Positions 19,618-31,553 of a stretch of DNA of 64,000 bases are shown one piece after another (the stretch's first letter is position 1; each line of letters opens with the position of its first letter). The position numbers were made by a program, and so were the translations under genes. Source of the DNA: Trachythela sp. YZ-2020 (Eukaryota; Cnidaria; Anthozoa; Malacalcyonacea; Clavulariidae); NCBI GenBank assembly GCA_016169945.1, contig JADLSH010000249.1, forward strand, positions 2,976,001-3,040,000. The letters run 5' to 3'. The notes below the pieces were generated by a model that did no database searches, was not told the DNA's origin, and saw nothing but the letters and a program-made list of their open reading frames with translations.

Positions 19618-20577
19618 GTCTAACCCTTATTATAGGCTTTTGTCATCATGTTCTTCGGATATTGTTGCGGTACAGTAAGAAATGTATATTTCTTACTGTA
19701 CTGCTGTACAGTAAGAAATATATGTATTCCTACATCTTATACAACTCATTTCGTCTGTTACAACAGAACTCATATAATATTAGTCACTGTAATCCTAGGA
19801 TTTATTTTTCAAGTCTCTCAGGATTTGTTTTCACGTAAAAAACTGACTTCCCTTGGCAATAGGCTATGGCGTTGAGGCAGCATTTCACTTGCGATAGTAA
19901 CTTCTAGTTAAATAGGGTTCGGGGTTGGGTCATTCGCATTTGCAAGCCTTTTACTTGCGAAGTAGTTTTGTTAACTATACAAAACTATATATCACCAGAA
20001 AGCAAAATTAACAAATTCTTCATATTTCCAATATTTATTTAGGTCATCTACTAATTAAACATGATACATGTCTTTTACGAATCACTGTTAGTTGAGAAAA
20101 AATAGAGCCTTACCATTTTAGCCAAATTTCATTGCTTAGAGGTATTTACAGACTACAAAGCAAGTATATAGATTGAAATGAGCGATGGAATTTTTTATGC
20201 TGCATGTAGTGTTTGCACAACGTCACAGCAAAATTAAACTAAATTTCGATAGGAAAATAATGCAGTATTTCCTTTATAAAATGATTGCGATACAACATAC
20301 ATCAAATTCTATCGCTCATTACACTTATCACAATGAACTTTATAAACACTAAAAATTTCAGCCAGATTGGTTTATCGTTGCAGAGATATCCTTTCTCAAA
20401 GAAAAAAATACAACTTTTCGGAAAACTGGATTTAAAGTGTAAGTAGACAAGAATTAGACTTTAAAAGAGAATTATGCAATTCCTTCATAATTGAAGGTTA
20501 TCCATCTCTCTTCATGCTAAATTCTTCACTGTGTTCTCATTATTTGGCTTCCTGCTTGTACTGCCACAGCGGTATTA
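19618..20577. other. intergenic, no gene seen
   Basis: AT-rich sequence with one small palindrome (GTACAGTAAGAAAT and complement, about 19670-19702). Nothing else is recognised. Confidence 0.5.
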
Positions 20578-21156
20578 GGGAGCTTTAGCAGTGACTACGA
20601 GTACGACTACGCGTACGAGATTCGTCATTTTCGCGTGTTGTTTGCATACGCCATCTCGCAAAAGTCGTAGTCGTCGGACTTTTGAGTACGAGATTTATCA
20701 AAAATCTTTATATTTTTGTACGTGATTTATCAAAATACACTCAAACCTGATTGGACAACGGGTTCAAATTTCAAAGTTGTCCAATCAGGTTTGAGTGTAT
20801 TTTGAGTTTTTCAACGACTTCCGGTTTTTTAACAGCAAACCAGGCACGCGGATATATTTTTGCCAAATTTTGTCATTCCCTCACGGATTTTAGAGCGAAT
20901 TTAAGCTCTTTGATTAAAGCATCGTTGTTTTGAGAGTTGTACGGTATCATTCTTGCAGGGGATATCGATTAATCTCGAAAGAAATGCATTTAAAGGCGAA
21001 AAATCGAGGATAGTTTCGTGCAACATATGCCAAGTCTGGGCTATTTTGGTCTCAATGTTTCCTTCCTTCCCTCGTTATAAGAAAGTCACAGGCGGGCGCG
21101 GGCAAATAGAGCCTGGGCCTCCTGTGGTCGTACTCGTAGTCATTGCTAAAGCTCCC
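20578..21156. mobile_element. 579-bp TIR element
   Basis: The left end GGGAGCTTTAGCAGTGACTA and the right end ATTGCTAAAGCTCCC are inverted repeats that continue into CGAGTACGAC and its complement. TTA precedes the left end. A perfect hairpin is nested inside at 20732-20803. Confidence 0.85.
20732..20803. repeat. 72-bp hairpin with perfect 28-bp arms
   Basis: AAAATACACTCAAACCTGAT and the following TGGACAAC are exactly mirrored by GTTGTCCA and ATCAGGTTTGAGTGTATTTT. The 16-bp loop is GGGTTCAAATTTCAAA. The absence of mismatches suggests it is recent or maintained. Confidence 0.9.
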
Positions 21157-22019
21157 TATTGAATAATAGGCGACAGTATGTTCATAATAAAGGAAAACAA
21201 CCGAAATCCTAATTTATATTTGCAACCGTTCTCCACACCAATTATACAGTCGTTTTGTAATTTTTTGATATCGAAAGATTTTACCCCGCGGTCAGCGTGA
21301 GAGACAAGAACAAATTATAAACATTGCGAATGATGTCATAAAAAATAATACTCAACTATGGACATCTTCCAAACTGCGTTTTGTAAAAAAATCTTCCACC
21401 TTGTATTTTGTGACTGATTTATCCTTCAGAACGTCTCATATACGATTCGACGCAGGGTCATACTCCACATCTTCGTGTCCATTTTGATACATGTATTGTG
21501 CCGATTACTTTATAAAAAAGCGAAATATTTCTGGAAACGGGATTTGTTTACTTCGCCGTTCTACTTCAAAATTTAAAATCAACATGGCAAAATTAGGGGA
21601 AAAGCCTCACTTAGCTTTGACGTCGTCAATTTGAACTGCATGTCAATCGTTAGAAAACTACAATGCTAATAATTCCTGTTGATACACTTTGCACGACCAA
21701 CTGCACTTTTCAAAGTAGCAGTTGTGAAAGTGTATAATCAGTAAGTGAACACATAATAAAATATTGATATTTGGCCTTAATGAATATACTACGAAAGGGA
21801 TACATTTTGTGAAAATTTCCTGCAGTTTCTGACATCGAATTGAACTTGGACAGCATAATCAGTTTCGGTGTTTTCGGAATTATTTGGTGAGGACTTGTGT
21901 AGTTGCCTTTTTCGGTTCAGGCGCCATGGAAAATACTGACTTAAATTTACTCTTAAAAGTTAATTCCAACCTTGCTGCACAAGGTCTTAAAGGCCCCCCC
22001 CCCCCGCCCGCGTGCAAAA
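21157..22019. other. intergenic, no gene seen
   Basis: No coding or repeat structure is recognised apart from a C-run at about 21995-22005. The sequence from about 21925 (ATGGAAAATACTGACTTAAA) may already belong to the LINE remnant that follows. Confidence 0.4.
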
Positions 22020-23078
22020 TGTTGGTCTAGCGAGACTTACCTTGCTCTCAATCCTAGCAAGACCAAGACCAAGACAATGCTATTGTCCGGGCTACACGCC
22101 AAATGTCTCGAGTTCATAGATTGGATACGAATCGTCTCCCTGTTGCTATTTCAGTAAAACTTTAGAATACGTAGAAGTAAGCAAATTACTTGGAGTACAT
22201 TTTCACGAAAATCTGAAATGGGACGAACATGTCAAGGCTATTTGCAAAAGCTGCTACGGTACAGTTAGGATACTGAAGCCAGATTAAGAACTTTACAGAC
22301 TTCAAACTAAGGAAACGGTTAGCAGAATCACTAGTTCTAGTCAAAACTCAACTACTGTGATACTGTTTTTTCCCCACTGCCCGATTTCCTCCAGTTTGCT
22401 GCTGCCAGCTTTGAGCTGGTTGCCTCTTCACGAACTCAGAGACTCATGTACGCTCTACTAAAGTGTGTTTTTAAAGCCTTGCATACTGATAACTGGCCCG
22501 ATTATTTGCAATTGCAAATTGTACATACTGCTAGAAATCTACGATCTCTCCTTGATAGCTCCTAGACTAGTAACTCCTTTAACTACAAATACTTTTCAGT
22601 ACTAAGCTGCAAAGCTATTTAATCTAGATACTGAAGAAACTGTTCAGACTGCAAACAGTATACTCTGATCAGGGCATTTTTTAAGAAATCGTTAGTGGGG
22701 GGCCATCATCGAAAGGGGACGTAACAAGTAGGTGGTGTATTACAGGTGTGGGAAGGTGAAGGGGGGTCTGGGGTTCCTCCCCCAGAAAATGTTTGTGTTC
22801 TTGAGGTCCTGTGGCTTGATTTCCTGCATTTTCAGAGACAATTTTTGATATATCCAATCTAAACGGAGCCAGGTTTTGTTGTGAGAATACCATAACTTTC
22901 CTCTAAACTCAGTTTTTTCCCTTTTTTGTTATACTTTGGACAAAAGGGACCTTCACTGGGGGGGCCAAAATAGCCTACTGGGGGGGCCAACATGGGAGCT
23001 GGGGGGGCTTTGGTCCCTCCAGTACATTAGTTAAAAAAGGCCCTGACTCTGATAATATACCATTATTATTATTATTAC
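22020..23078 (+). mobile_element. non-LTR retrotransposon (LINE) 3' remnant, plus strand
   Basis: The plus strand encodes LALNPSKTKTKTMLLSG, then SKLLGVHFHENLKWDEHVKA and ICKSCYGTVRILKP. This is the LGV...L.W..H...I..K block after the catalytic domain of LINE reverse transcriptases. Further on it reads LMYALLKCVFKALHTDNWPD. Frames are broken. The copy ends in an ATT repeat (about 23058-23078), the 3' tail. A hAT element is inserted just before the tail. Confidence 0.75.
22670..23045. mobile_element. 376-bp hAT element with perfect 8-bp TSD
   Basis: The ends CAGGGCATTTTTTAA and TTAAAAAAGGCCCTG are imperfect inverted repeats, flanked by ACTCTGAT at 22662-22669 and 23046-23053. The interior has G-rich runs (GGGGGGGCCA) and no coding sequence. 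It interrupts the 3' end of the LINE. Confidence 0.85.
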
Positions 23079-23102
23079 ATTGAAAGCACGGAGGCTGGGG
23101 GT

Positions 23103-23330
23103 CTAGATGTTGAGCGAGGAGTTCAGCTCTTCTGCAGTTTTGTAGAGTTCAGCAGGACGTGAACTTGAGTACATTGTCGTGTCATCCGCGTACTGGAATG
23201 TAGTAACTGAAGGGGGTAAATGAACTTGTAACTTGTAAGTCAAATACGTATAAATTAAATAGCATCGGTCCCAGTATAGATCCCTGGGGTACACCAACAC
23301 GCACAGTCGCTGACTCTGATACCCGGTCGT
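23103..23330 (-). mobile_element. LINE reverse transcriptase fragment, minus strand
   Basis: The minus strand gives VGVPQGSILGPMLFNLYVFD in one frame, the conserved RT box 3, followed after a shift by TTFQYADDTTMYSSSRPAEL, which holds the YADD catalytic motif. Together they identify a non-LTR reverse transcriptase. The fragment is frameshifted and short. Confidence 0.85.
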
Positions 23331-24939
23331 CGACTATCTGAACAAAATGTGATCGTTCACTTGTGTAACTAGATAGCCACCCTAGGAAAGTCTTCGAGAA
23401 GCAGTGCCAAAACGTCCGACGATTCTCTGCTAGATTTAAGTAAACAATAAGCCTTGTTTCTTATCATCTTTGATCAGTGCATAACTTCTGGTCAAAGGGC
23501 CCAGACAGCTGGGGCAGCAAGCCATTTTTACGTTCAGTGGTGGGGCAATTGAAAGGGCCCACTTGGGCAAATGCCCCACCACGCTACGGTATTAAAAAAT
23601 GCCCTGGATGGATTTTCCATTCCACGATCATGAGAATGGAAACGTGTCATAATATCACGTGTCATAATCAGCCAAATTAAATATCGACAGTTTAATAAGG
23701 TGTTATATAATATGAGATATTGAATGGACTTGGAAAAAGAGAAGTATAGACACGGTTTACAGTTTTCTCTGTTGCATGAACAAAGTGAAAAGAACTTGGT
23801 AGTCGAAGGAGGAAGGTGTAATTAGTGAACGATCTCCCCCTTTTTATAGTGTTTAAATTATTCCCCCTTTTTATAGTATTATACCAGCCTGGGGCCGGTT
23901 GTTCGAAGCCCATTTAGCTTAAACGGTGGATAAGTCGAAAATATTGATCAAGTTTGTACATTCATCAAGTAACCAAACTAAAATATTTCAACTTGAGTAG
24001 AACAATTATGTTTGCAACTATATATTTAGTGCATGAGATTTAAGTTCAGTCATTTATAAAATGTGTGAATCTGTTAGTTAATTGGTGCTGTAGAAATCCA
24101 GCAGAGAAAGCCCTGGTGCTGTAGAAATCACGAATAAAATAATATAAGGCCTAAGTTCGACGACTTTAATTAAGTTCGGCACCGATCGATATGAGTTCGA
24201 CAAAGGCAGTCGTGTCTCAAAAAAAATGTGTATTCATTTCGACACGGCGCGATGTCGATTCAAACGGCGAACTTATCATGTGCCGAATCTAACGCATTTG
24301 GTCGAGAAAAGCTCCATTCAAGCTTAACGGCAACGAAAGCTCGTATCTCAAATTAAGTTAGACTTAATTAAGTTATTAACTATGATTAAGTTTATCGTTT
24401 GAATGAACGTCGAATTTTGTGGAACTTTCCCAATGGAACTTTCCCGAACTTAATACGAATTAGGTTTGGCGACAGCCGTTCTCGTTTGAAATCACGAACG
24501 TGAAACCACGCGTTGACTGCCGTTCTTGATTTCAAACACGAACTGCTGACGCCATAGGGAGATTGGTTTGGTTGCGGAGGCTAGACAAGGGGTTGAATGG
24601 GGGCCAGGAGGTATGCTCCTCCGGAAACTTTTGAAATATAGCTAGAGTTTCTCAGATGGCATTTCCTGCGTTCTGAAGAGGTTTTTACATGCAGAAACGA
24701 GGTAATTTTATTCATTTTGCATTTCAGGCAGCAAAGAATCTGAAATCTTCACGTTAAGTTCTCCCAGTCCGATCGTTTTTTTGGGGGCGCTAAGCCCCTC
24801 ACTTCTACTTTTGGGGGTGATAGCCCCCCTAGCTCTCCCGTGTCTATGCTATGATTCTAAACGAAACATCCTGTATCGAAAAAAAACGGACGACGCCTTT
24901 TAATTTGACTAAAAATGTAATCACGTCTACTCCGACTAA
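23331..24939. other. intergenic, degraded repeats only
   Basis: No gene is recognised. Near 23480-23605 there is hAT-like sequence ending ATTAAAAAATGCCCTGG. At 23892 a fragment of the GGGGCCGGTTGTTC family begins. At 24470-24550 CGTTCTTGATTTCAAACACG partly mirrors upstream sequence. Confidence 0.4.
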
Positions 24940-25032
24940 AAGCTTCGGGTGTTTAGGATCAATCTACCTGAAAAATACAACAAGGGTTGTATTTTTCAGG
25001 TAGATTGATGATCCTAAAGCGGACCCGAAGCT
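24940..25032. repeat. 93-bp foldback, related to the one at 31071-31209
   Basis: AAGCTTCGGGTGTTTAGGAT and then CAATCTACCTGAAAAATACA are mirrored by TGTATTTTTCAGGTAGATTG, ATCCTAAAG and CCCGAAGCTT. The same words follow the GAAACGTCGAAGTTCTTG motif at 36200, 50536 and 55139. The hairpin is therefore two 3' ends of that element in head-to-head arrangement. Confidence 0.8.
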
Positions 25033-26106
25033 TATTGTACAGCTTACAAGAATTTCTGAACCGAATCAGGCTCAAAGAGCATTTATTGGGTATTAATAAA
25101 GAATTTATCTCAACAAATGTGATCACCAGTGGGGGAATGTCCCCTCAGGAAATTTTGAAATCTAGACCTTCTGAAATGGCATTTTCAGCCATTTTGGGAT
25201 GTTATTTACGGAAACATTAGACAGTTAGTCAACTAAAGGACAATACTGGATTACACCATTAATTTTCCAATTTTCCATCATTCTTCACTCCGAAATGCAA
25301 CATATAACGACGTAATTGTATTTGTACTGAATGATATGACTGTATAATAAAATGACTATATAGCTGACTGTATAGTCGTGGAAAAAATACTAAATGTTCA
25401 AAGAAATGGCCCTAGGTATAGATGGGCCGGGATTCCTGGTTCTTAAGTTGTATAATGATGTTCGGTTGGCTTTGTAATAAATATATTACATGTGTGATTG
25501 TCATCTTCCTTAATTCTGTGGAATTCACTAAACGTTATTACTTTCCTTCTTTCTTCTAGTGATGGCAGAAAGTCACGTGGAAGACCAAGGAATCCAAACT
25601 CCTTCTTTGAATATTTTCCAATTCGTTAGCTAGATAGTCTGGAAGTCCTCCCCATATTGGAGCACCATATTCCAACAGTGGTCTAATCTTTGTTAGATAA
25701 CACGTATAGTGCCAACCTCAATGGGCAACTTAGCTCGTCTGCACTCACTCAAGTAATAAAGTCTTCTAGTTTAACAATGCTCTGAACACGAATGTTTACA
25801 TTACCTTGGCTAAAAACATGTTTTAGTGAAGAGGCGGGTTTTTTTAAGAGAGCAAAAAAAGATTGACCCCCACATTGAAGTAAAGGTCATGTTTTAAGTG
25901 GCTGATAATTCATGCATGTTTACGCTTAGGCCTGCCGTACGCGAGAGTTCTTAGATAGATAGAATAGATAGAAATGTTTATTTTGACACGCTAACTACGT
26001 CAAGTAACAATTGATTTCCACGAAGGGCGTGTGTTTAAAAGTTATTATGAATGTTCTAGATCTTGTGTTATAAAAAATATATACTGTACGTAACTGTTCC
26101 AATTGA
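25033..26106. other. intergenic with a LINE fragment
   Basis: Apart from the LINE C-terminal remnant at 25510-25790 I see no coding sequence. Around 25130-25200 the sequence resembles the interior of the hAT-type elements (GAAATTTTGAAATCTAGACC). An imperfect GATAGATAGAATAGATAG run lies at 25953-25970. Confidence 0.4.
25510..25790 (-). mobile_element. LINE C-terminal fragment, minus strand
   Basis: The minus strand reads TKIRPLLEYGAPIWGGLPDY and LANELENIQRRSLDSL, then, one frame over, LGLPRDFLPSLEERR. The 'R..LEYG.P.W...P....ELE..Q.R' pattern is the conserved C-terminal region of many animal non-LTR retrotransposons. Confidence 0.75.
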
Positions 26107-26480
26107 CAAAAATAGGTACACAAAGCGTACATGTATCTGCTCATGCGTGTTTGCATAATTGTATAATTAAATAGCGCAATTGAATGATGTCAATGCATGA
26201 GGTCAATGTCACTCAATGAGTGGATGAACGTTTATGTTGCTTTTAAAAAACTGTGCATAAGGGACGAGGGCCTATAGCCCATGGGAGAATTTTTTAAAAC
26301 AATTGTGAAACCTTAAGATTTTAGAGAATGCCTGTTTTATGAGTCAATGAGTTGTGAGTAATGAGTCAATGAGTTATGAGTCTGCCTAAAAACCTTTTTT
26401 ATGAACTGTCTACACAGGGATACTAGGTTATGTAGTTTACATATAATTCATCATCAGGCTCAATTAGGGTTAGCGTTTAA

Positions 26481-26868
26481 AGCCCCATACAGACGAGCAA
26501 GTTTTCCTTGACAAGTTTTACTTACCCGTATATACGCCAAAAAATTGACAAGTTTGCCTTGACAAGGAGCCTTCTCAGCCTTGTTCAAAAGCTAGTCATG
26601 CCAGCCACAAGGAAAATTGTTCGTGTGTACGGCCGACAAGGAAAACTTGACAAGGAAATGCGCAGTACGACACTGTACACTTATTTTCGATCTAGTCGAG
26701 CGGCCATTGCCACTATAAACATGAAGTATTCACTTGTGCTGTTAATATACGCGCTCGTAAAAATTGTCAAGGAAAAATTGATCGAAAAAAACTTGTTTGC
26801 CGTACACACGAACAAATAAACTCGACAAGGAACTTGTCAAGGAAAACTTGCTCGTCTCTACGGGGCTT
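26481..26868. mobile_element. TIR element in tandem unit 1 (copy 1)
   Basis: The ends AGCCCCATACAGACGAGCAA and TTGCTCGTCTCTACGGGGCT are inverted repeats that extend through GTTTTCCTTGACAAGTT. The motif TTGACAAG recurs through the element. A sister copy follows directly at 26881-27328. Confidence 0.8.
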
Positions 26869-26880
26869 TAGGGTAGGGTT

Positions 26881-27328
26881 AAACCTCGTACAAACGTGCA
26901 AGTTTTCCTTGACAAGTTCCTGTCGAGCGAACTACTCGTCGTGTGTGCAGCCAAGCTTCCCATTTTTCGTCAATTTTTTTCGTTTGACAACGTTTATTGT
27001 GTGTGACACAGCAATCAAAGTACTTCATGTTTATAATGGCGCAATTCACGCTCAACAAGATCGAAAATAACTGCGCATTTTTCCTTGCCAAGTTTTCCTT
27101 GACAAGTTTTCTTGTGAAGTTCTATTTGCCTGTGTGACAGTTCTTGATCTTTCTCCTTGATTAAGGAGCCTTGTCTAATAGCCATGGCATACACACGAAC
27201 AATTTTCCTTGTTCAAAAGCTGCGACAACTTTTGCGAACAAGGCTCGTGTCGTTAATAAAAACTTGTCAATTTTGTACAAACGGAAAATAAAACTTGTCA
27301 GAAAAACTTGTTTTCTGTACGGGGCTTA
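26881..27328. mobile_element. TIR element in tandem unit 1 (copy 2, same family)
   Basis: The left end AAACCTCGTACAAACGTGCA and the right end GTTTTCTGTACGGGGCTT are inverted and match the family of the preceding element. The two lie only about 12 bp apart. Confidence 0.75.
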
Positions 27329-28310
27329 ATTCGAACAAACCCCAAAACTCGTCAAAATACAATAAACTTACTCATAACTCATTGACTCATAACTCATTAA
27401 CTCATAACTCATTGACTCATTAGACTCATTTAAACATTAATCTCAAGATTTTAGTCTTTTATACTTGAGAATAAAGGTGTGTTAGCAGCACTATTTACAC
27501 ACCACATATAAATATTACATACCATCAACTCATTTAGTCCCCCTAGTCACAACAGTTTGGGAAAGAAATGCCAAACTGTGCTTATATCTTTATACCAATC
27601 AAACATCAAAAGTAAACTTAATAGAAGGTGATGTTGACTATTGAAATGACAAACAATGACCATGCATGAACTATTGTCGATTTGACCCAAATGGTGTTCA
27701 GAAGAAATATGGCATTATTTTAACACTTTTATGAGTGAACTTTGTCGAAATAGAAGCTCGAATAATTGTATAATATTCGTACAATATTTAAAAAGGCACA
27801 CCACATATAAATATTACATACCATCAACTCGTTTCGTGACGGGACGAGGGACGAAGGCCTATAGACCATGGGAGCAATTTTTAAAACAATTGTGAAACCT
27901 TAAGATGTTAGTCTTTTATACTTGAGAATAAAGATTATGTTAGCAGCACTATTTACACACCATATATAAATATTACATACCGTCAACTCATTTAGTCCCC
28001 CTAGTCACAACAGTTTGGGAAAGAAATGCCAAACTGTGCTTATATCTTTATAATCTCAAAAGTATAAGGTGATGTTGACTATCGAAATGAATTCGATTTG
28101 ACGATTTTGACACAAATAGTGTTGAGAATAAATATTGCATTATTTTAACACTTTTATGAGTGAACTTTGTCGAAATAGGAGCTCGAATAATGCAGAATAT
28201 TCGTACAATATTTAAAAATAGGTACGCAGCGGGTACATGTATCTGCTCATGCGTGTATGCGTAATTGTATAATTAAATAGCGTAATTGAATTATGTCAAT
28301 GCATGAGATC

Positions 28311-28636
28311 CAGTGGCGTAACCATTATGGGTTCGGATTGGGCGAACCCGGGGGCCCCTAACCCCAATGGCCTAAAGGGGAGGGGGCCAGGCAGCCAGGC
28401 TCAGACAGTAGAGGCAAAAACAAAATGTCAAAAAGCAATTAAAGCGTTATCAATCGTTCGAAAATCGAACATTTTACGTAAACATAAAACAAATTGTAAA
28501 TTTTGATGTGTTAAAATGTCGTTTTCTGACCATCAGAATTCTGTAAAATCTTCCCCCATATTTCCCGGGGGCCATGCGCCCGGACTCACCTAGTAAGTAT
28601 TAGGAGGGCCATCCCTGCTATAAAGTTACGCCAATG
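28311..28636. mobile_element. 326-bp hAT element in tandem unit 3
   Basis: It begins CAGTGGCGTAACCATTATGG and ends AAAGTTACGCCAATG, where the last bases should be CACTG. The flanks ATGAGATC (28303-28310) and ATGAGGTC (28637-28644) form an 8-bp duplication with one change. The partner unit near 26200 shows the empty site (CATGAGGTCAATGTCACTC). Confidence 0.85.
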
Positions 28637-28867
28637 ATGAGGTCAATATCACTCAATGAGTGTATGAACGTTTATATTGCTTTAAAAACAGTGTATAAAG
28701 GGGATGAGGGCCTATAGCCCATGGGAGCAATGTTTCAAACAATTGTGAAACCTTCAGATTTTAGTCTTTTTATACTTGAGAATAAGGGTTGTATATAAGT
28801 ATATAACAGCACGATTTACACACCACATATAAATATTACATACCATCAAGTCATTTAGTCCCCTACT

Positions 28868-29276
28868 CAGTGGCGTAACTACTATGGGTTCAGACCGGGC
28901 GAACCCGGGGGCCCCCAACCCAAATGGCCCAAAGGGGGGCCCCCAGGCAGCCAAGCTCAGACTGTAGAGCAAAAACAAATTGACAGGAAGACTCTGAGAA
29001 ACGAAAAATGCATGAACGCAACAACATAATATATATTCTTTCTTGATATATTAAAATGTCGTTTTCTGACCGTCAGAATTCTGTAAAATCTTGCCCCAAA
29101 GTCCAGGAAATGGCATTTCAGAGACTCTAGATTTAAAAATTTTCCGGGAGGGCATGCCTCCGGACCCTCCTAGAATGCTCGTGCCTTCGGCGCGAGCTTG
29201 AGCCTTCGGCACTCGTACTAGGGGGCCCTTCAAAATTTTTTAACCGGGGGTCCCCTGATATAACGTTACGCCACTG
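28868..29276. mobile_element. 409-bp hAT element in tandem unit 3, same family
   Basis: The ends CAGTGGCGTAACTACTATGG and AACGTTACGCCACTG are inverted repeats. The flanks CCCCTACT (28860-28867) and CCCCTAGT (29277-29284) fit an 8-bp duplication. Empty sites with TTAGTCCCCCTAGTCAC occur in the other two units near 27535 and 28000. Confidence 0.85.
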
Positions 29277-29507
29277 CCCCTAGTCACAGCAGTTTGGGAA
29301 AGAAATGCCAAACTGTGCTTATATATTTTTACCAATCAAATATCAAAAGTATAAGGTGATGTTGACTATCGAAATGACAATTCGATTTGACGATATTGAC
29401 CCAAATAGTGTTGAGAATAAATATTGCATAATTTTAACACTTTATGAGTGAATTTTGTCAAAATAGAAGCTCGAATAATGCAGGATATTCGTACAATATT
29501 TAAAAAG

Positions 29508-31070
29508 GCTTACCTTGTTTCCTGATTCAAATGATATTGATATATAGCAGGTCAAGTCAAATAAATACTTTGTGTAAATTGGGGAATCATTCCACACTAA
29601 TCCACAGCAAAAAATGCTATCAAACCACTTCCAATACTTACTAAAAATACTCCCTCGACTCTTGCCATGTTCAAAATAGTACAGAAAATTAACAATATCG
29701 TTGGTTTGATGGATAATTTATTAATTTTCACCGTAAAATATAAAATTTTAGTCATGTTTACAATTCTCGCCCTTCAGTAGTCCGCCATCTTGAAATAATC
29801 AATATCAATCAGTAATCAATCCAGTATTCCAGTTGTACATAGAGATCAAAGAGTATCATTATAGTGTTTTAATCTGGGTACGGTACGGTTCGGTTTACAA
29901 GGCGATAGCAATATATCTGCATTCGCAGATACAAAAATGTCAATATATAGACACTAACAAAACATATAGTAATCTATTTACAATAAAGTATTGATAGACA
30001 GTAATGTGTATTCTCATTCTTGTAGCTAAAAAGGTCTGTAAGGCTTTTTGGCCCAGACTTATTTAATATTTTGAACATTAATTTTGCCTTGGCTTCAGTT
30101 CTCCGCTGAACCTTTAGTGTCCCCATCCTATCGAACTTTATGCAATTTTAGCATCAACTTCATTTCCATATCCATAATAATTCGAGCGCATCGACTATTT
30201 TGCAGCTTTTGCAATCTCTGTGATTGAGTTGCACCAAAAACATCCCGAGGTGACGTTTTCTCGTGAGCATGCGCACGTGGTTTTTGCTAAGAATTTTACC
30301 TCGCGAGGCCGTCGGTGAGACAAAGATCTATCGTGTTTGATATCAGAGTACTTGCTCAGCTACGACCTCTCGTGGTGGTGAGCTCAGTCAAGAGCTCTCG
30401 TGTGCGGCAGGCTTTAGCTGAGGTAACGACCTCGCGAGCGGGTCACGTTTGCTCAGCCACACACTCTCTCGTGCGCGTATGCATGTTTTTGCTGAAAATT
30501 TTAGCTCATAAGGCCGTGAGACAAAGATCTATATCTGCCATGTTTGTTTTCAGAGTAACGTGCTAAGCTACGACTCCTCATGGCTGTGAGCTCCGCCAAG
30601 AGCTTTCGTATGCGCGCGGCAGCTTTAGTACATAAAGTAGCTAGGTTATAAGGTCGTTGAGGATTATAAGAGAAAGCTTGAAATATTTATAAGCCCTTGC
30701 CTTTTTATAAGGCATTTTTTGGGCTTTTAATTTCGCTACTTTGCTTGCTACTATGCAGCGTTATATCCTGACCACGCCCTTTCATCGGACAAAACGAACC
30801 TACAAAACGAACCTAATGTTACGCCTGTTCACTGTTGCCCTAATGTTACGCCGGTTTCCCTAAACCTGAGAAATCGGCGGCGATGTGAGATCCCACTAAA
30901 GGCCGTCTTCCATTACGGTCGTTTTTCCCGCGCGGGCGAAGCGATCTATTAATCGAGTCGCGTGAATAATCAGTCGCGCGGGCACGCCAAGGAAGTTGAA
31001 TGTAGCTAGTTTAACTTTCATGCTAGACACAGTACAAGTTGAAACATGTTTCTCTGTAATTGAAAACTAT
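29508..31070. other. intergenic; one 160-bp tandem duplication
   Basis: No gene is recognised. Two related segments at about 30262-30418 and 30470-30630 share GCATG, TTTTTGCT, GGCCGT, GAGACAAAGATCTAT and AGCTACGAC, and both end in GGCAG and CTTTAG. The rest is AT-rich. Confidence 0.5.
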
Positions 31071-31209
31071 AAGCTTCGGGTCTTTAGGATCAATCTACCT
31101 GAAAAATTCAACAATAACTTCGACGTTTTGCGCGAAGGCTCTTCGTCAAAACGTCGAAGTTCTTGTTGAATTTTCCAGGTGTATAGATTGATCCTAAAAA
31201 CCAGAAGCC
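31071..31209. repeat. 139-bp foldback with hammerhead-like GAAGTTCTTG core
   Basis: AAGCTTCGGGTCTTTAGGAT, CAATCTACCTGAAAAATTCA and ACTTCGACGTTTTG are mirrored in the right half, which contains CAAAACGTCGAAGTTCTTGT. The centre is CGCGAAGGCTCTTCG. It appears to be two inverted copies of the terminal segment seen singly at 36200, 50536 and 54405. Confidence 0.8.
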
Positions 31210-31553
31210 TATTGTATAAACGCTACCTACACTGGCACCACACGTTCGTGTAATTGAAAACTGCCTTTAGGCAGATCAGCCGAGCCGATTTGCCATTATT
31301 ATAAGCTTGTTGTCCCATGATGTTGTCAAATTAAAAGTTCTGACATAATGACATTATTGTCAAGTGTCTTTTCCAGATTTCCAGTTAAGTGTTTTATCCA
31401 GATTTGCAGTCATAATAATATTTATTATTTGTAATCCTTATGATTACGAGCATTACAAACACTTTATTATTTGTAATCCTTATGATTACGAGCATTACAT
31501 GAACTATTCTACACATGTGGTCCAATTGGTTTAACGCACTGATCTATCATGAG

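Larger units (their letters stand above)
26107..29507 (+). repeat. tandem array of three related units
   Basis: Unit 1 (about 26107-27795), unit 2 (about 27838-28216, mostly the right half) and unit 3 (about 28216-29507) share two blocks. The left block includes ACATGTATCTGCTCATGCGTG and GGGCCTATAGCCCATGGGAG. The right block includes TTATACTTGAGAATAAAG, ACACACCACATATAAATATT and CAGTTTGGGAAAGAAATGCC. TIR elements are inserted into units 1 and 3 and absent from their partners. No coding sequence is recognised. Confidence 0.8.
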
